Below, in pieces: positions 22,627 to 33,764 of a stretch of 64,000 nt of DNA (its first letter is position 1; every line of letters starts with the position of its first letter). The stretch is taken from NCBI GenBank assembly GCA_963580455.1, contig OY756971.1:18313001-18377000 (forward strand), in the 5' to 3' direction. Both the position numbers and the translations under genes were made by a program. Under the pieces are notes generated by a model. It did no database searches. It was not told the origin of the DNA and saw only the letters and a program-made list of their open reading frames with translations. This stretch comes from Euonymus europaeus (Eukaryota; Streptophyta; Magnoliopsida; Celastrales; Celastraceae).

Positions 22627-24132
22627 TATATTAATATATTTTTTTTAAAAAATATTTATTTAATATTATTATTAGCCTAGTTAGGACTTATTAGAATAAA
22701 GGATAATATAATATTTTACTAATTATTCTCATTTCATTCTTGTCATAATCCTTTTACTAACAAAACACAGGAATTCTAAGAATTCCAATTCCTATTATAA
22801 TTCTTGTCCTCTCTGCAAACCAAACATAGTGTTAGTTTGTTCGAGAACAAAACTTTCAAGTTCCAAGTTATGGATTGAGAAGTGATTTATTTGTCTAAAT
22901 TTAGAATATTCAGACTCAGTGATTTAATTGGATTTTTTTTGCCTTCTTTTAATAACTTAATTACAAACACTTATATTATGAGAAAACTATTTGCCTTTCT
23001 CACATATGCGTCGTGTCATGACTCTTCCTTTTTTAGAAAATAAAGTAGCTTGTCCTTGTTTTCCAATTCTAGTCAATAAACATTTGTTAAAAAAATTAAG
23101 AAAAATTATAAATATTTTTTTTACAAGATCATAAAATTTATGAATAATTCATCATTAGTTAATCACTAGGCAGATCGTTAATTAATTTTCTGATAATTCA
23201 ATTCGTATCATTTATAAAATTTACCTTTAAAGTTTAAAGTAGGTTCCAATTAATTAACTATAAACCATTTTTTTTTAACAAATGTGTGATCTTTTAAGGT
23301 ACAACTTAAAAAGTGAAATCATACTCTTACGTGGCATTCCATTTAGGTAATAAAAGGTAATAAAGACAACTCTTCCTCAAGAATATCTTCCTACCTTTCA
23401 CAACTCTGATTCATGCAAATCTCAGTTTCAGAAATCCTTCAACTGATGATGACATGATCAACAACCTCAAAGAATTTCCCAAGTATAGAATATACTAAGT
23501 AGCTGGCCCTGCTCTAGTGTTATTTTTGGGTCACTTAAATTTTTATTTTTTTAAAGTTTTTTATAAATGTGTTGAATTTTTGTTACGAATAAGAAATGTA
23601 TCGTTGAATTTGTGAGACGGAATATAACATATTTACGATTCTTTTTCAAAAATTAATATCCAAAAACTACTACAACAACGAATTACAGCAGGCCCCGGAC
23701 ACCCAATATAGATACCTACCAATGATGCATGCACATTGTTCTATTAAATTTCTCAAAAGAGGAAAAAAAAATAAAAAAGGAAAAGATCTAAAGTGTAGAG
23801 TCCGGAGCCAGAGGGATTACAGTTGGCGGCAGTGGATATCAAAACAGTATCACATGCATATCGTAAATCAAGGGTTCAGATCAAACTCCACCTCTAATCC
23901 AAGGGCTCCAGCAACAACCGCGTTAACCTATGAATCCTTCGTATTCTCAAAAACATAAAATCTCTCCTTACACCCTAACCGTGTATCTCTGAATCTCGGC
24001 AACCAAAACCCTCTCTCTGAAAAGTTTGAGATTCATCTATCTTCTATAATCTTTATCTTTCTTTTTTCTTTCTTTCTAGATTTTGATATAGAGAGGAGGA
24101 GAAAAATTATTGTTACATATAGTAATTATAAG
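22627..24132. other. intergenic and upstream region of the RBP47-type gene
   Basis: AT-rich DNA to about 23700, then mixed sequence. The last 130 bases before the start codon are C/T-rich (CTCTCTCTG, TTTCTTTTTTCTTTCTTTC), like a plant 5' leader. No TATA box could be chosen with confidence. The 78-codon open frame at 23722-23958 is not supported as a gene. Confidence 0.5.
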
Positions 24133-27100
24133 ATGCAATCAAACCAGTCGAACGGTCTTGATTCACAGCAGCAACAACAGGGAGGAGGACAGGAGAAGAA
24201 TCAGCGTCCCCTACCGCAGCAGCCGCAGTGGATAGGGATGCAGTATCCAGCGGCTGCTGCTATGGTAATGCAGCACCACCAGATGATGCCGCCACAACAT
24301 TATGGACCGCCGCCGCTGCCGCCGCCACAGCACTACATGGTCTACAACCAGTACCAGCATCATTTTCATCCACAGGTACAACACCCGCACCCGCAGCAAC
24401 AAGGATCTAGTGGCGAGAACAAGACTATCTGGGTCGGGGATTTGCATCACTGGATGGACGAGAGTTACCTCCATAACTGCTTTGCTTCCACTGGGGAGGT
24501 ATTTAAATTTATAGTTTAAAAAATTGTTTTTCTAATTGAGGTTTTTGTATTTGTAATAATGATTTTGTTTATTATGTTGTATGGTTTATAATGTTTTGTT
24601 TGATGAATGTGGGATTGTGTTGCTGTTCATACGGTTTTTGTTGTTATTTTTTATCTTTCAATTAGTTTTGTAACAATTCTGATGTTTTTAGTTATGTGTA
24701 AGTTTATGTTAATAGTTTTGGACGTTATTGAAAAATTGATGTTAATGGTATCTTGTTAATGAATAGACTAGTTTGGACTAGGATTTTTGGGTTTTAATGT
24801 GAGTGGTGTATGAGATTTTCCCTTGTATATTTCTATAGTTGAAAAAGAAAGGGTTTTGCAATGTTCCTCAGAAATCAGAATGAAGGTTATAAGAAAAGCA
24901 GATATGCTTCGGGTAAACTATCAAACATCGAGCAATTAATTGTAAAACCACGAGTTTGGGTGGAACAATTTACGTAAGCAGCCTTTGGTAGATCATAATC
25001 AGGTCCTGTCGTCCTGATGGGCATTAGGGATTTGAATTGGAAAGATTTTATTCAGTCGATCGTATATTTGACAATTACCTGTCTTGGCCATGTGTGCTTA
25101 AATGGATCACGCATGAAGAAAAATGTGTTATATTACATGTTGCTGAATTTCTGAACATAATGATGGTGTTGGAATACAGTGGAAATACTAAATTTTGATC
25201 CTCTAATCCTCCATAACGAGAGGCTCTTACAGAATTTTATAACATTGCAAAAAGATTATAAATAATTTTCTTATGGGATGAGATTTCTCAGACAAAACTT
25301 CGGTCTAGAGGGTCTTAGAGATACGAGATTCACTTCATGTTGTTGAAGTTTTATGAAATCACAGCATTGTTTTACTTTCTTAGTTGACGTTGCTTCCTCC
25401 AAGTATTTTCATTTAATTTATTGCCTTCTTAACCAGTTTCCCTTTTTTTTGGGTTTGTAAATAAGTTAATAAATCCGCTTTGAATTGCATGCTGAGCTAT
25501 AGGGGAGAACTAATGTAAATTGGAGAAGAAAATAAATTGGGTAAGAAATAGATTTAATATAGCTGTGCTGGCTTTTTCTCTCTTTTTTTAAGCAAAAAAA
25601 GTGCTGACTTTTATTCCATGCTTTTTTTAAATTTATTTTTCATATACCACTGATCACAAAAACAAATTGATGTTGCAGTTTTGACATTAAACTTAAAAAT
25701 ATAGAAGAAATTTTTGAAGTTTCTTAAGATTCTCCTCTTGGCTGACTGACTGACTGAGTTAGTTCCCTGAAGTTTTCTGGAGGATAATTCATCTTTTAGG
25801 CTTTATTTAAATTTTCTTTCTGGACTGTTTTTTTAGATATCTTTGGTAGGGTAGTGAAAACTTGTCACATGTGGACCTTTTTCTCTGAAAATTTGGACTT
25901 TGGAGAATTACCGTGTGTTTTTCTGTGTCTCAAGTCTCAACTATGATGTTCGTTGTCTTTCAACTTTTGCTGTTGTGCACTATGCAGATTACCTCCATTA
26001 AGCTTATTCGCAATAAGCAGACCGGTTTGTCTGAGGGTTATGGATTCGTGGAATTTCTTACACATGCTACAGCTGAGAAAGTTCTGCAGAGCTACACTGG
26101 CATTTTGATGCCAAATACAGAGCAGCCATTCCGTTTGAACTGGGCAACATTTAGCACGGGTGAAAAGCGTTCAGATAATGTTCCCGATCTCTCTATATTT
26201 GTAGGAGATTTAGCTTCAGATGTTACTGATAGCTTGTTGCATGAGACTTTTTCCAGTAAATATCCATCTGTTAAAGCTGCAAAAGTTGTCATTGATTCTA
26301 ATACTGGGCGTTCAAAAGGTTATGGTTTTGTGAGGTTTGGAGATGACAATGAAAGAACAGAGGCCATGACTGAAATGAATGGTGTATATTGTTCCAGCAG
26401 GCCAATGCGCATTGGAGCTGCAACTCCCAGGAAGTCATCTGGATATCAACAAGGTAATTAAATATTTTGATGTGCATATGCATGATTTTTTTTTCTTCCT
26501 GTTTTTCTACTTCTTTTCCTGTGCAATGAGGGAGGTGGGGTTGAGATGTTAACTGTGTTACCCGAATAGCTCGTGCTTTATCCTCCCTTGACAGTGAGAA
26601 GGTAAGCTGTTGTATATTTGCAACAGTCAGCTCCATCAATTATAACTGTGATTGTGCGCGGACGTGTTTTGGGATACATTCTTGAAGATTTGTTTTGGTC
26701 TAACTAATTTTAAGGCTTATTCTTGAGAATTCTCCTTTTGAAATTTCGATTGCTGAAATGGAATGCCAAGGAGGGTAAGTATTCTTTTTAAGCTTATTTT
26801 GACAGAGCAAGATATAAAATTATCGTACAAACTGATCTCCTTTAAAATTATATGTCAGCTCCAGCCGTGGCGAAGAGCGATTTTTTTGCTGTTGGCATGT
26901 GTGCATTAAAATTATGTATGCTTAGTTGCTTAGGATAAAGACGTAAGGACAACTCTTGATTTTGGAACATTTTGTATTGTGCTTAAATTTTTGGAGGCGA
27001 GTACATATAGTTCAGAGTTTTATTGTATTGTAGCCCTCGGGGCATATGGTCCAGCGGTGAGCTGGGGGGTGTGGCCCTTAAGTGGAAGTAGTAAGTGGGA

Positions 27101-28338
27101 GTAGTAATGTGTCTGTCATCGTGCTTTGGTGTTCGGGTTCGAGTCACTCCAGCGACATGCCTTTGATGCTCAGCGCTGGTGGGCAGCGTGAAAACCCCCC
27201 ACTTTCCTTTTTGTTGGGCTACATAACCTGCATCTTATATTCTACTCTTTGACCCAGGGTTGGGGCGGGTTCTTGGATCCCGCCCCAATCCAAGAGTTTT
27301 ATTGTATTGTAATTTGGATAATTATCTGTCCCTTGTCTCTGTGCATTCCAAGACTTCTTTTTTGAAGCCCACCTCTATACATGTCAAGAATTGCACAACT
27401 GATATTATATTGTAACTAGTATATTGTGGCAGCTAGTACCCCAATCCAGGTGAACCGACAAGATGTGTGAAACTACTATTACTTTAATCTGAACTATCCT
27501 CAGAAGTGTTACATTTGACCTTTCCTCCTGTCGTTTCTTCAGGTGGATATGCATCAAATGGTGGCTCGGCCCAAGGCACTCAATCTGATGGAGATTCTAC
27601 AAACATGACGGTGAGTTTTTTTGGCTCCCTTTTCTGTGTTTATCATAAGGAGTCCACATTTTTCACTTGGACAAAACATGTTTTCTTAGATATTTGTTGG
27701 AGGGCTGGACCCAAGTGTGACTGATGAAGATCTCAAGCAGCCGTTTTCTCAGTATGGTGAGATAATCTCTGTTAAAATACCAGTTGGAAAAGGGTGTGGG
27801 TTTGTACAATTCGCCAGCAGGTAAAGTTTGTGATTGCAATCCTGCATTTCCCCCCGGGAAAAAAATGCATTGTAATTACAGCGGGCTTCAGTTGAATTAT
27901 TCAGTAATTTTCTTATCCCTCAATCCTCATCATAAATTTCCTTCCCAGGAATAATGCCGAGGAGGCATTGCAGAAATTGAATGGGACAGTCATAGGCCAG
28001 CAAACAGTGCGTCTTTCTTGGGGTCGTAATCCAGCAAATAAGCAGGTAAACGTTGACACTATTTTTAGTACGTTGCCATAATATATGAGGGTGTAGTCAG
28101 ACTAAAGGCTGTTGATTAATGCTGTTTCTTCTGTCTCATTGCCGTCATTTTTTTCCTCTCTTCCTATATACAGTTTAGAGCGGACTATGGCAATCAGTGG
28201 GGTGGACCATACTATGGAGGGCCAGTTTATGATGGTTATGGCTATGCTTTGCCACAACCTCACGACCCAGGCATGTATGCAGCTGCAGCTTATGGAACAT
28301 ACCCTGTTTACGGCGGCCACCAGCAGCAAGTAAGTTGA
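24133..28338 (+). CDS. RBP47: RBP45/RBP47-family RNA-binding protein, three RRMs, six exons
   Basis: The exons are 24133-24498, 25988-26453, 27543-27610, 27690-27820, 27949-28045 and 28174-28338. All introns are GT-AG and the phases close to 430 residues. Residues 1-97 are rich in Q, P and H. RRM1 (about 98-175) has IWVGDL and EGYGFVEF and is split by intron 1. RRM2 (191-268) has SIFVGDL and KGYGFVRF. RRM3 (301-370) has IFVGGL and CGFVQF. The tail is Y/G-rich. Family members bind U-rich or poly(A) RNA, shuttle between nucleus and cytoplasm, and enter stress granules; the low-complexity ends fit that. Length and RRM order match the family. The last codons, CAA GTA AGT TGA, overlap a perfect splice-donor sequence, so another 3' end is possible. 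The family call is firm; the exact paralogue (45 or 47, A/B/C) is not. Confidence 0.93.
24499..25987 (+). other. intron 1 of the RBP47-type gene
   Basis: A 1489-bp intron starts GTATTT and ends TATGCAG. It interrupts RRM1 between its RNP2 and RNP1 halves. It is T-rich throughout, with no ORF or repeat of note. Confidence 0.85.
27033..27292 (+). mobile_element. tRNA-derived SINE in intron 2
   Basis: The 260-bp body is bounded by perfect 19-bp target duplications, AGAGTTTTATTGTATTGTA at 27014-27032 and 27293-27311. It carries an RNA polymerase III A box (TGGTCCAGCGG, 27047-27057) and B box (GTTCGAGTC, 27137-27145). The 79-base gap between the boxes is longer than usual and includes a doubled AAGTGG(A)AGTAGTA motif. 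The 3' end can fold as a GGGGCGGG...CCCGCCCC hairpin rather than ending in poly(A) or poly(T). Confidence 0.85.
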
Positions 28339-29146
28339 CTTAACTGCGCGAGAATATGCAGTTGTAGTGATTAGACACTATCAGACACTACCATGCTAGA
28401 AGAGGCAAATTGCTCTGCTAAACTGTAGGGCTTTTGGTTCTGTAGAATTTTTATAAATCCCTCCTTTTTGTGGAGCGGAACTGAATTTTGATGACAGGAA
28501 ATTTCTTGGAGTATCTCTTGGTAACATTTGATTAGAATTAAGGCAGTTGGAAAGAAACTAAATTGTTGGAATTGATGACTTTGCTGATGCATGGAAAATA
28601 TGGAATAGACCGAGGCCAACAGTCCGTGCTAGGCCCGGCCCAATACCCCTTCACTGATGGGTTAGGGTTTCCGGCCCACATGTGCTTGACTTGTATCGTG
28701 GCGGCTGGCTTGGCCTGCTTGAGAAAAGAAGGGCTAGTTTTTTTTTTTTTCAAACGGTACTTTTGCTCTTGATTTTTTAACCTAGCCCCAGTTTATGAGG
28801 AAAATTTGAAAAAAGAGTTATTCACCCATCATGATTCTCGTATCCATAATATCAATGTGTGAGTAGGGATGTGATTTTGAATTTTCAAAATTGAATTTGG
28901 AGCCCAAATGAGTGACTGGTGATTGTCACATAGGATTTTAAATGTTATAAATATCAACTTCTATGAATAGTTAAAACACCGGAAATTGTCACTTCTTGTG
29001 GGGGTATTACTCCATTTGGAATCATCAGACTCTTCTTCAGCTGTTAATCCAACATCCTAATGATTAATTAAAATCATTATTGTGTTTTGATTGTGTCATT
29101 GTGATCCCATCATAATGTACGCATTAACTGCAGCTCACACACAATC
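28339..29146. other. 3' flank of the RBP47-type gene
   Basis: AT-rich DNA with no open frame of note. The poly(A) site, or a further 3' untranslated exon, is expected downstream but cannot be fixed from sequence alone. Confidence 0.45.
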
Positions 29147-29279
29147 AGCTAATACTAAAAGGATGAGGTAATTCTAGAATTTTTTAGGATGTACGATTCT
29201 CATCCAATGATCAGCTTAACACTAAAAGGATGATGTAACTCTAGAAGTTTTTAGAGTGTCCTATTCTCATCCAATGACG
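29147..29279 (+). repeat. two-copy tandem duplication, period about 67 bp
   Basis: ACTAAAAGGATGAGGTAA (29154) recurs as ACTAAAAGGATGATGTAA (29221). Both copies end in ATTCTCATCCAATGA. Confidence 0.8.
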
Positions 29280-29348
29280 AAGAATAAACATGATACACAA
29301 TAAAAACAAAAGTACGAAATTGGTACACTCTAATAGAGCTTCTAGATC

Positions 29349-29742
29349 CAGTGACAGATCCATGTGATTTCACTGGGGTCTAGACCGACCATAGTGAAAT
29401 CCTGTAAAACCCATTTTTTAGGTACGAGGTAAAAAAAATATCAGGCCTCCAATGAATACAAAAAAGACAAGCCCAAGTTAGCAAACCTTACCCACATTGA
29501 TAAGCCCAACCCGTATCTATCTATCTCTCAACTCTCACTCGGACTCTCAGCTCTGCCGTCTTTATCTTTCACTTGCAGAGACCAATTTGTGATAAATAAA
29601 GAGGTATGTTGTATTATTTAAAATCATTATTAGTGATTATCTTCGTGCTATACAAATAACTCTATAAAAATTTTAGTTCACGCTGCCCCAGACCTGCTGC
29701 TTAATTGGGCCTCGATAAATTCAAATCTTAGATCCGTCACCG
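29349..29742. mobile_element. hAT-type MITE, 394 bp
   Basis: The ends CAGTGACAGATCCA and, read inwards from the right, CGGTGACGGATCTA are typical hAT terminal inverted repeats. Flanking 8-base sequences TCTAGATC (29341-29348) and TTTAGATT (29743-29750) agree at six of eight positions, as expected of an old 8-bp hAT duplication. No transposase is present. Confidence 0.72.
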
Positions 29743-29750
29743 TTTAGATT

Positions 29751-30720
29751 CATGATAAAACAATAAAATTAGATTATGACTTGTCAACTGATCAAATTAA
29801 ATAGTGTACAGTGGTGTTGTCTGCTGTTGCTATGAAACAGTATAAAAGTTCATGTGTTCTGGTTTCTTTTCGTACACGCAATAAAAACATCGTCATATGA
29901 AGAAAATGTCGGTACTGGGTAGGACCTAATTAATGTCTGTTTTGTGGTGAAAATTATGGCTAATGCCTGACCCAGCTACCGAAAGACGATATTCTGTTCA
30001 TACTTGTTGGTGTTTTAATATATTCAAAAGATTTCACATGTGTGTTTTGTTCACAAATTGAAGAATGGAGGAATGGTAAGTGTTTAGGAAACTTGAAGGC
30101 ATAGACCCAAGTTCAAATCCTACAATATAAATATCAAAAGATGGGCCTTGGGGCTTGGGGCCTTTGATTTCTTCTCCATAACTTAGTTTTTTTTTCTTTC
30201 TCTACAACACTTTGAATTTTTTCCTATTTTTATGGAAAACGTTTTTGACTTAATTCAAAAACTAATTGCTCTTATCTTTAATAAAAAAACGTTCTCCATG
30301 ATTTACGTAAAACGTTCCTCCATGATTTACATTTTTTTAAACCGTTTTAAAAACTGAAGAAGACTTTGTCTTCTATAAAACAGGGAATAGCCTTTATTCA
30401 AGGCCTACATTCTGTTCAAGTGAGAAAGATAAATATAGTGTTGCAATTCGTAGAATTTTTGAGTGCAGGAAATTCTACTACAAAGAGTGATTGGGCTGTT
30501 TTATCCTGGGGACGACGTTGCTGTGAACTGCTTGCACAATTCAGAGGCAGAGCCACGAAATCGTCTTAAAGAGAGCGACCTAGTTCGTGACTCAGCCATC
30601 TCCTCTCTCTTCTCGTTTCGGTTGGTTTTTGGTTGTGTTGTTTTGCAGAGTTTTGAGGTAATATCCATCAGATTTTTGTTGTTATTTCAACAATACTTCA
30701 TAGCAGCAATATATATATAT
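29751..30720. other. intergenic, ends in a TA run
   Basis: AT-rich DNA. Two overlapping open frames at 30366-30569 and 30463-30888 have no known motif, and the second runs into a transposon terminus. ATATATATAT at 30711-30720 abuts the next element. Confidence 0.45.
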
Positions 30721-31830
30721 ACAGGTTTGCTCACCTGCGGCCCTATAATACGAACTACTGAAATAACGGACTTCTATTTACGTCCGTTGGATGAATCTGA
30801 AGGTTCCAGCTCTTACCTAAATCGATTGCGACAACTTCCTCGCGTCTTCCTCCATCGCAAATCTCTGGTCCATCCATCACGACTCTAGCATCTTCCTCCA
30901 TCGCCGTCTTCCTCCTCAGTTCAGATTCTCCAGCGTCTTGAAGTTATCTCTTTTGCTTGGGTTAACTGGTCAGGTCCAACTCCGAATCGGTCTAGCGACT
31001 CTGTAGACTCCGGTATAGTTCTTCTCAACAGCGATTAGGGTCTACCTCCGTCGCGATTGAGGAACCTCTCCTTAATTGATCTCGTAGAGCATCACGAGAC
31101 TCGCTAGTTTAGATCGTGATCGTCAAGTCTTCCTCCATTACGGATCTGAAGCGAGTCTTCTTCCATCGCAACTCGTATATGCTAGTTAAGCAATAGTTTT
31201 TGGGACTTTGGAACTACTGTGATTATTTTATCTTCTTGTCAAGTTTTATTTGCTGAGTCATTCTCCCTATGCAAATGAGTTCAATTCTTGCTTTCAACTA
31301 ATGAATTAGCATCTTTTTGCCAGGTATCCTCCTGGTCCAGTTGCAATTCATAACAACATTAGCAGTCCTTCATGTGAGCCGATGTGGCCAATCTTAGAAA
31401 CCAAATTGAAAGTTGCGTGTTTTGCTATTTGCTTGTTGTTTTACCAAGTATTGGCAGGAGTTACCTTGTTATTTTTAATCCATTTGGTACGCTGGTATTG
31501 AGTCTGCCAATTTAAGCAGCTGTTGGAACTCAAATGCAGGGCATTCTTCTTTGTTGATTTCTATCATATGGATCCTCATTTTACTGTCATATGGTTAATC
31601 ACTTTGTAGTACTTGGATTTGTAGAGTAGTTATGGCTTATTGTTTTTTTTGTGCCTGCTGTAGCCTCCCCCTCCAGCCAATGTGAACTTGAATGTGGGGT
31701 TTAGAGTGGTTAATTATCCACCTTTGTACTTTTTGTATAAAATGCAGAAAGCTAAAGCATAACAAATAGTCATGGCTCGATTCAAACAAAAAAGATGGGC
31801 ATTTTCCACCATTGGGTACAGAACCAGAGA

Positions 31831-32188
31831 AGCATCAGTACACATATTCATCTTCACTCATCTTCATTAACTGACCAACAAAAGCAACATGTATGCTCAA
31901 TAATGTGATTAAAAAAGAGCACAATCCAAAAGACCCTTCAATATATGACAGAAAAACATATCAAAATGGATCAAAAGAGCTTGTTTAAGCTGGAACAATT
32001 ACTTCAAAGTTCAAAATTTCCCAATCAAATAAAGTTCTATCATGGTAGCTCTTCCTCAAAAAGCAACAAGCATCAGTACACATATTCATCTTCACTCATC
32101 TTCATAAAGTGACCAACAAAAGCAACATGTATGCACAGTAATGTGATTAAAAAAGAGCACAATCCAAAAGACCCTTCAATATGTGACA
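31831..32188. repeat. direct repeat pair, spacing 238 bp
   Basis: The block AGCATCAGTACACATATTC... at 31831-31950 recurs at 32069-32188 with only a few differences. Confidence 0.85.
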
Positions 32189-32434
32189 CATAAATAGCAC
32201 ATATGCGGCTTGATATATCAGCAGCAGCTCTATCTCTACAGCATCTCCATCAGCACAACATCATAAAGTGGTTTCATTCCTGTAGAGAAAAAATATATAC
32301 TTAAGCCACAACAAACAAATAATTCAAAAACATACAAGATTGTGATTATGGATCTCGTAGAATGTTGAAACAGTGAACTTTTGATTGGCATCTGACTTCA
32401 CAAGAGCAATCTTAGCATTACACCCTTCTCTAGT

Positions 32435-32873
32435 CACTGCAAAAAAATGCTCAAATTAAAAAAATTGAAATGAACATATTCTGCTCACATTCCACAAACA
32501 TTATAGCATAAAACCAGCATGCTTGAGCAAGATCAAAATATTATTTCAGATATATGAAACAAGCAAATACATTAGACAGCTACTCTATGCCGGTACAATT
32601 CAGATACTCAAGAACCATAGTCAATAGAACTTAACAGAACATGGATTAAACATGGTATACTTGTCTAAAGCCACTGCAAAAAAATGGTCAAATTAAAAAA
32701 AATTGAAATGAACATATTCTGCTCACATTCCACAAACATTATAGCATAAAACCAGCATGCTTGAGCAAGATCAAAATATTATTTCAGATATATGAAACAA
32801 GCAAATACATTAGCCAGCTACTCTATGCCGGTACAATTCAGATACTCAAGAACCATAGTCAATAGAACTTAAC
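32435..32873. repeat. direct repeat pair, spacing 237 bp
   Basis: The block CACTGCAAAAAAATGCTCAA... at 32435-32635 recurs at 32672-32873, almost identical. A 34-bp unit (TTAACTTATAAAACCAATTA...) is then repeated twice to about 32940. The spacing equals that of the repeat pair at 31831, hinting at one larger duplication process. Confidence 0.85.
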
Positions 32874-33370
32874 TTATAAAACCAATTATTCACTAACAAC
32901 AATCTTAACTTATAAAACCAATTATTCACTAACAACAATTGGAATTACTTAAGTGCAACTCAAATACCTGACCGATTAACCCGAGCAAAGGAGAAGCGCT
33001 GCTGAAAAAGATAACTTGAAGATGGGTCACTGGAGAAGACGACGATGGAAGAAGACCAAATCTGAGTTGAGGAAGACACGAACGTAATTGATTTCGGAGC
33101 TGGACCAGGTAATTGATTTCAGAGCTGTACCAAAGAGTCTAGAGGCTGTACGAAAGATTCTAGCGAGTCGTGATGGAGATCTTGTCGGATTTCGGAGCTG
33201 GACCAGAGATTCGCGATGGAGGAAGACGCGAGGAAGTTGTCGTAATTTTTTTAGGTAAGAGTTGGACTAGCCGCCCCTGACCTTCAGATTCATCCAACGG
33301 ACGTAAATAGAAGTCCGTTATTTCAGTCCGTATTATAGGGCCGCAGGTGAGCAAACCTGTATATATATAT

Positions 33371-33764
33371 ATGTATGAGTCTTTAGATTGGACGATCACG
33401 TAGGTACCCACACTACCAACAAGTCATCTGAATAAAGCTGCAGGCCTTTGTCTTTGTTTGATGAACTAAAAAAACAGAGCGAGGCTTTCAGACCATGAAG
33501 AGGTGTAGATGTATATTTATAGATACGTATATGTATTGATTTTTATGAAAAAAATCTTGCATTCACTCTATTTTGAATTAAGAGACATGATTGTTCACAA
33601 AGAGGCACCTCAATCCCTATAAAAAGAGAGTTCATTTAAGCAGTTAACCATTTGAGTTGAGATTGATTTTCTTATACTTTTCTCTTTATTTTTAAAATCA
33701 CAATAATCACTATGCATTTCCCTGTAGTTGGAGTTTCTTGTTCTCGCTAGTTATAATAGTACGT
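33371..33764. other. short AT-rich interval between two DNA elements
   Basis: No gene or repeat was recognised. Confidence 0.5.

Larger units (their letters stand above)
30721..33360. mobile_element. 2.64-kb long-TIR DNA element inside a TA microsatellite
   Basis: The left end ACAGGTTTGCTCACCTGCGG (30721) is the exact inverse of the right end (to 33360). The first 85 or so bases of the two ends are almost identical, and weaker inverted similarity extends to about 30976 and 32970, giving TIRs of roughly 250-390 bp. Both outer sides are ATATATATAT, so the element sits in a TA repeat and any TA duplication is hidden. No transposase is visible. The interior holds duplicated blocks and T-rich DNA resembling a plant 3' UTR. 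The near-identity of the tips suggests a fairly young insertion. Confidence 0.78.

Noticed and set aside
24211..24474. Reverse and alternative-frame ORFs over RBP47 exon 1
   Set aside because: They are shadows produced by the CAG/CCG-rich coding sequence of exon 1.
30463..30888. 141-codon open frame beside the TA-flanked element
   Set aside because: Its second half is transposon terminus translated through the TA run, and the first half has no motif or conserved pattern.
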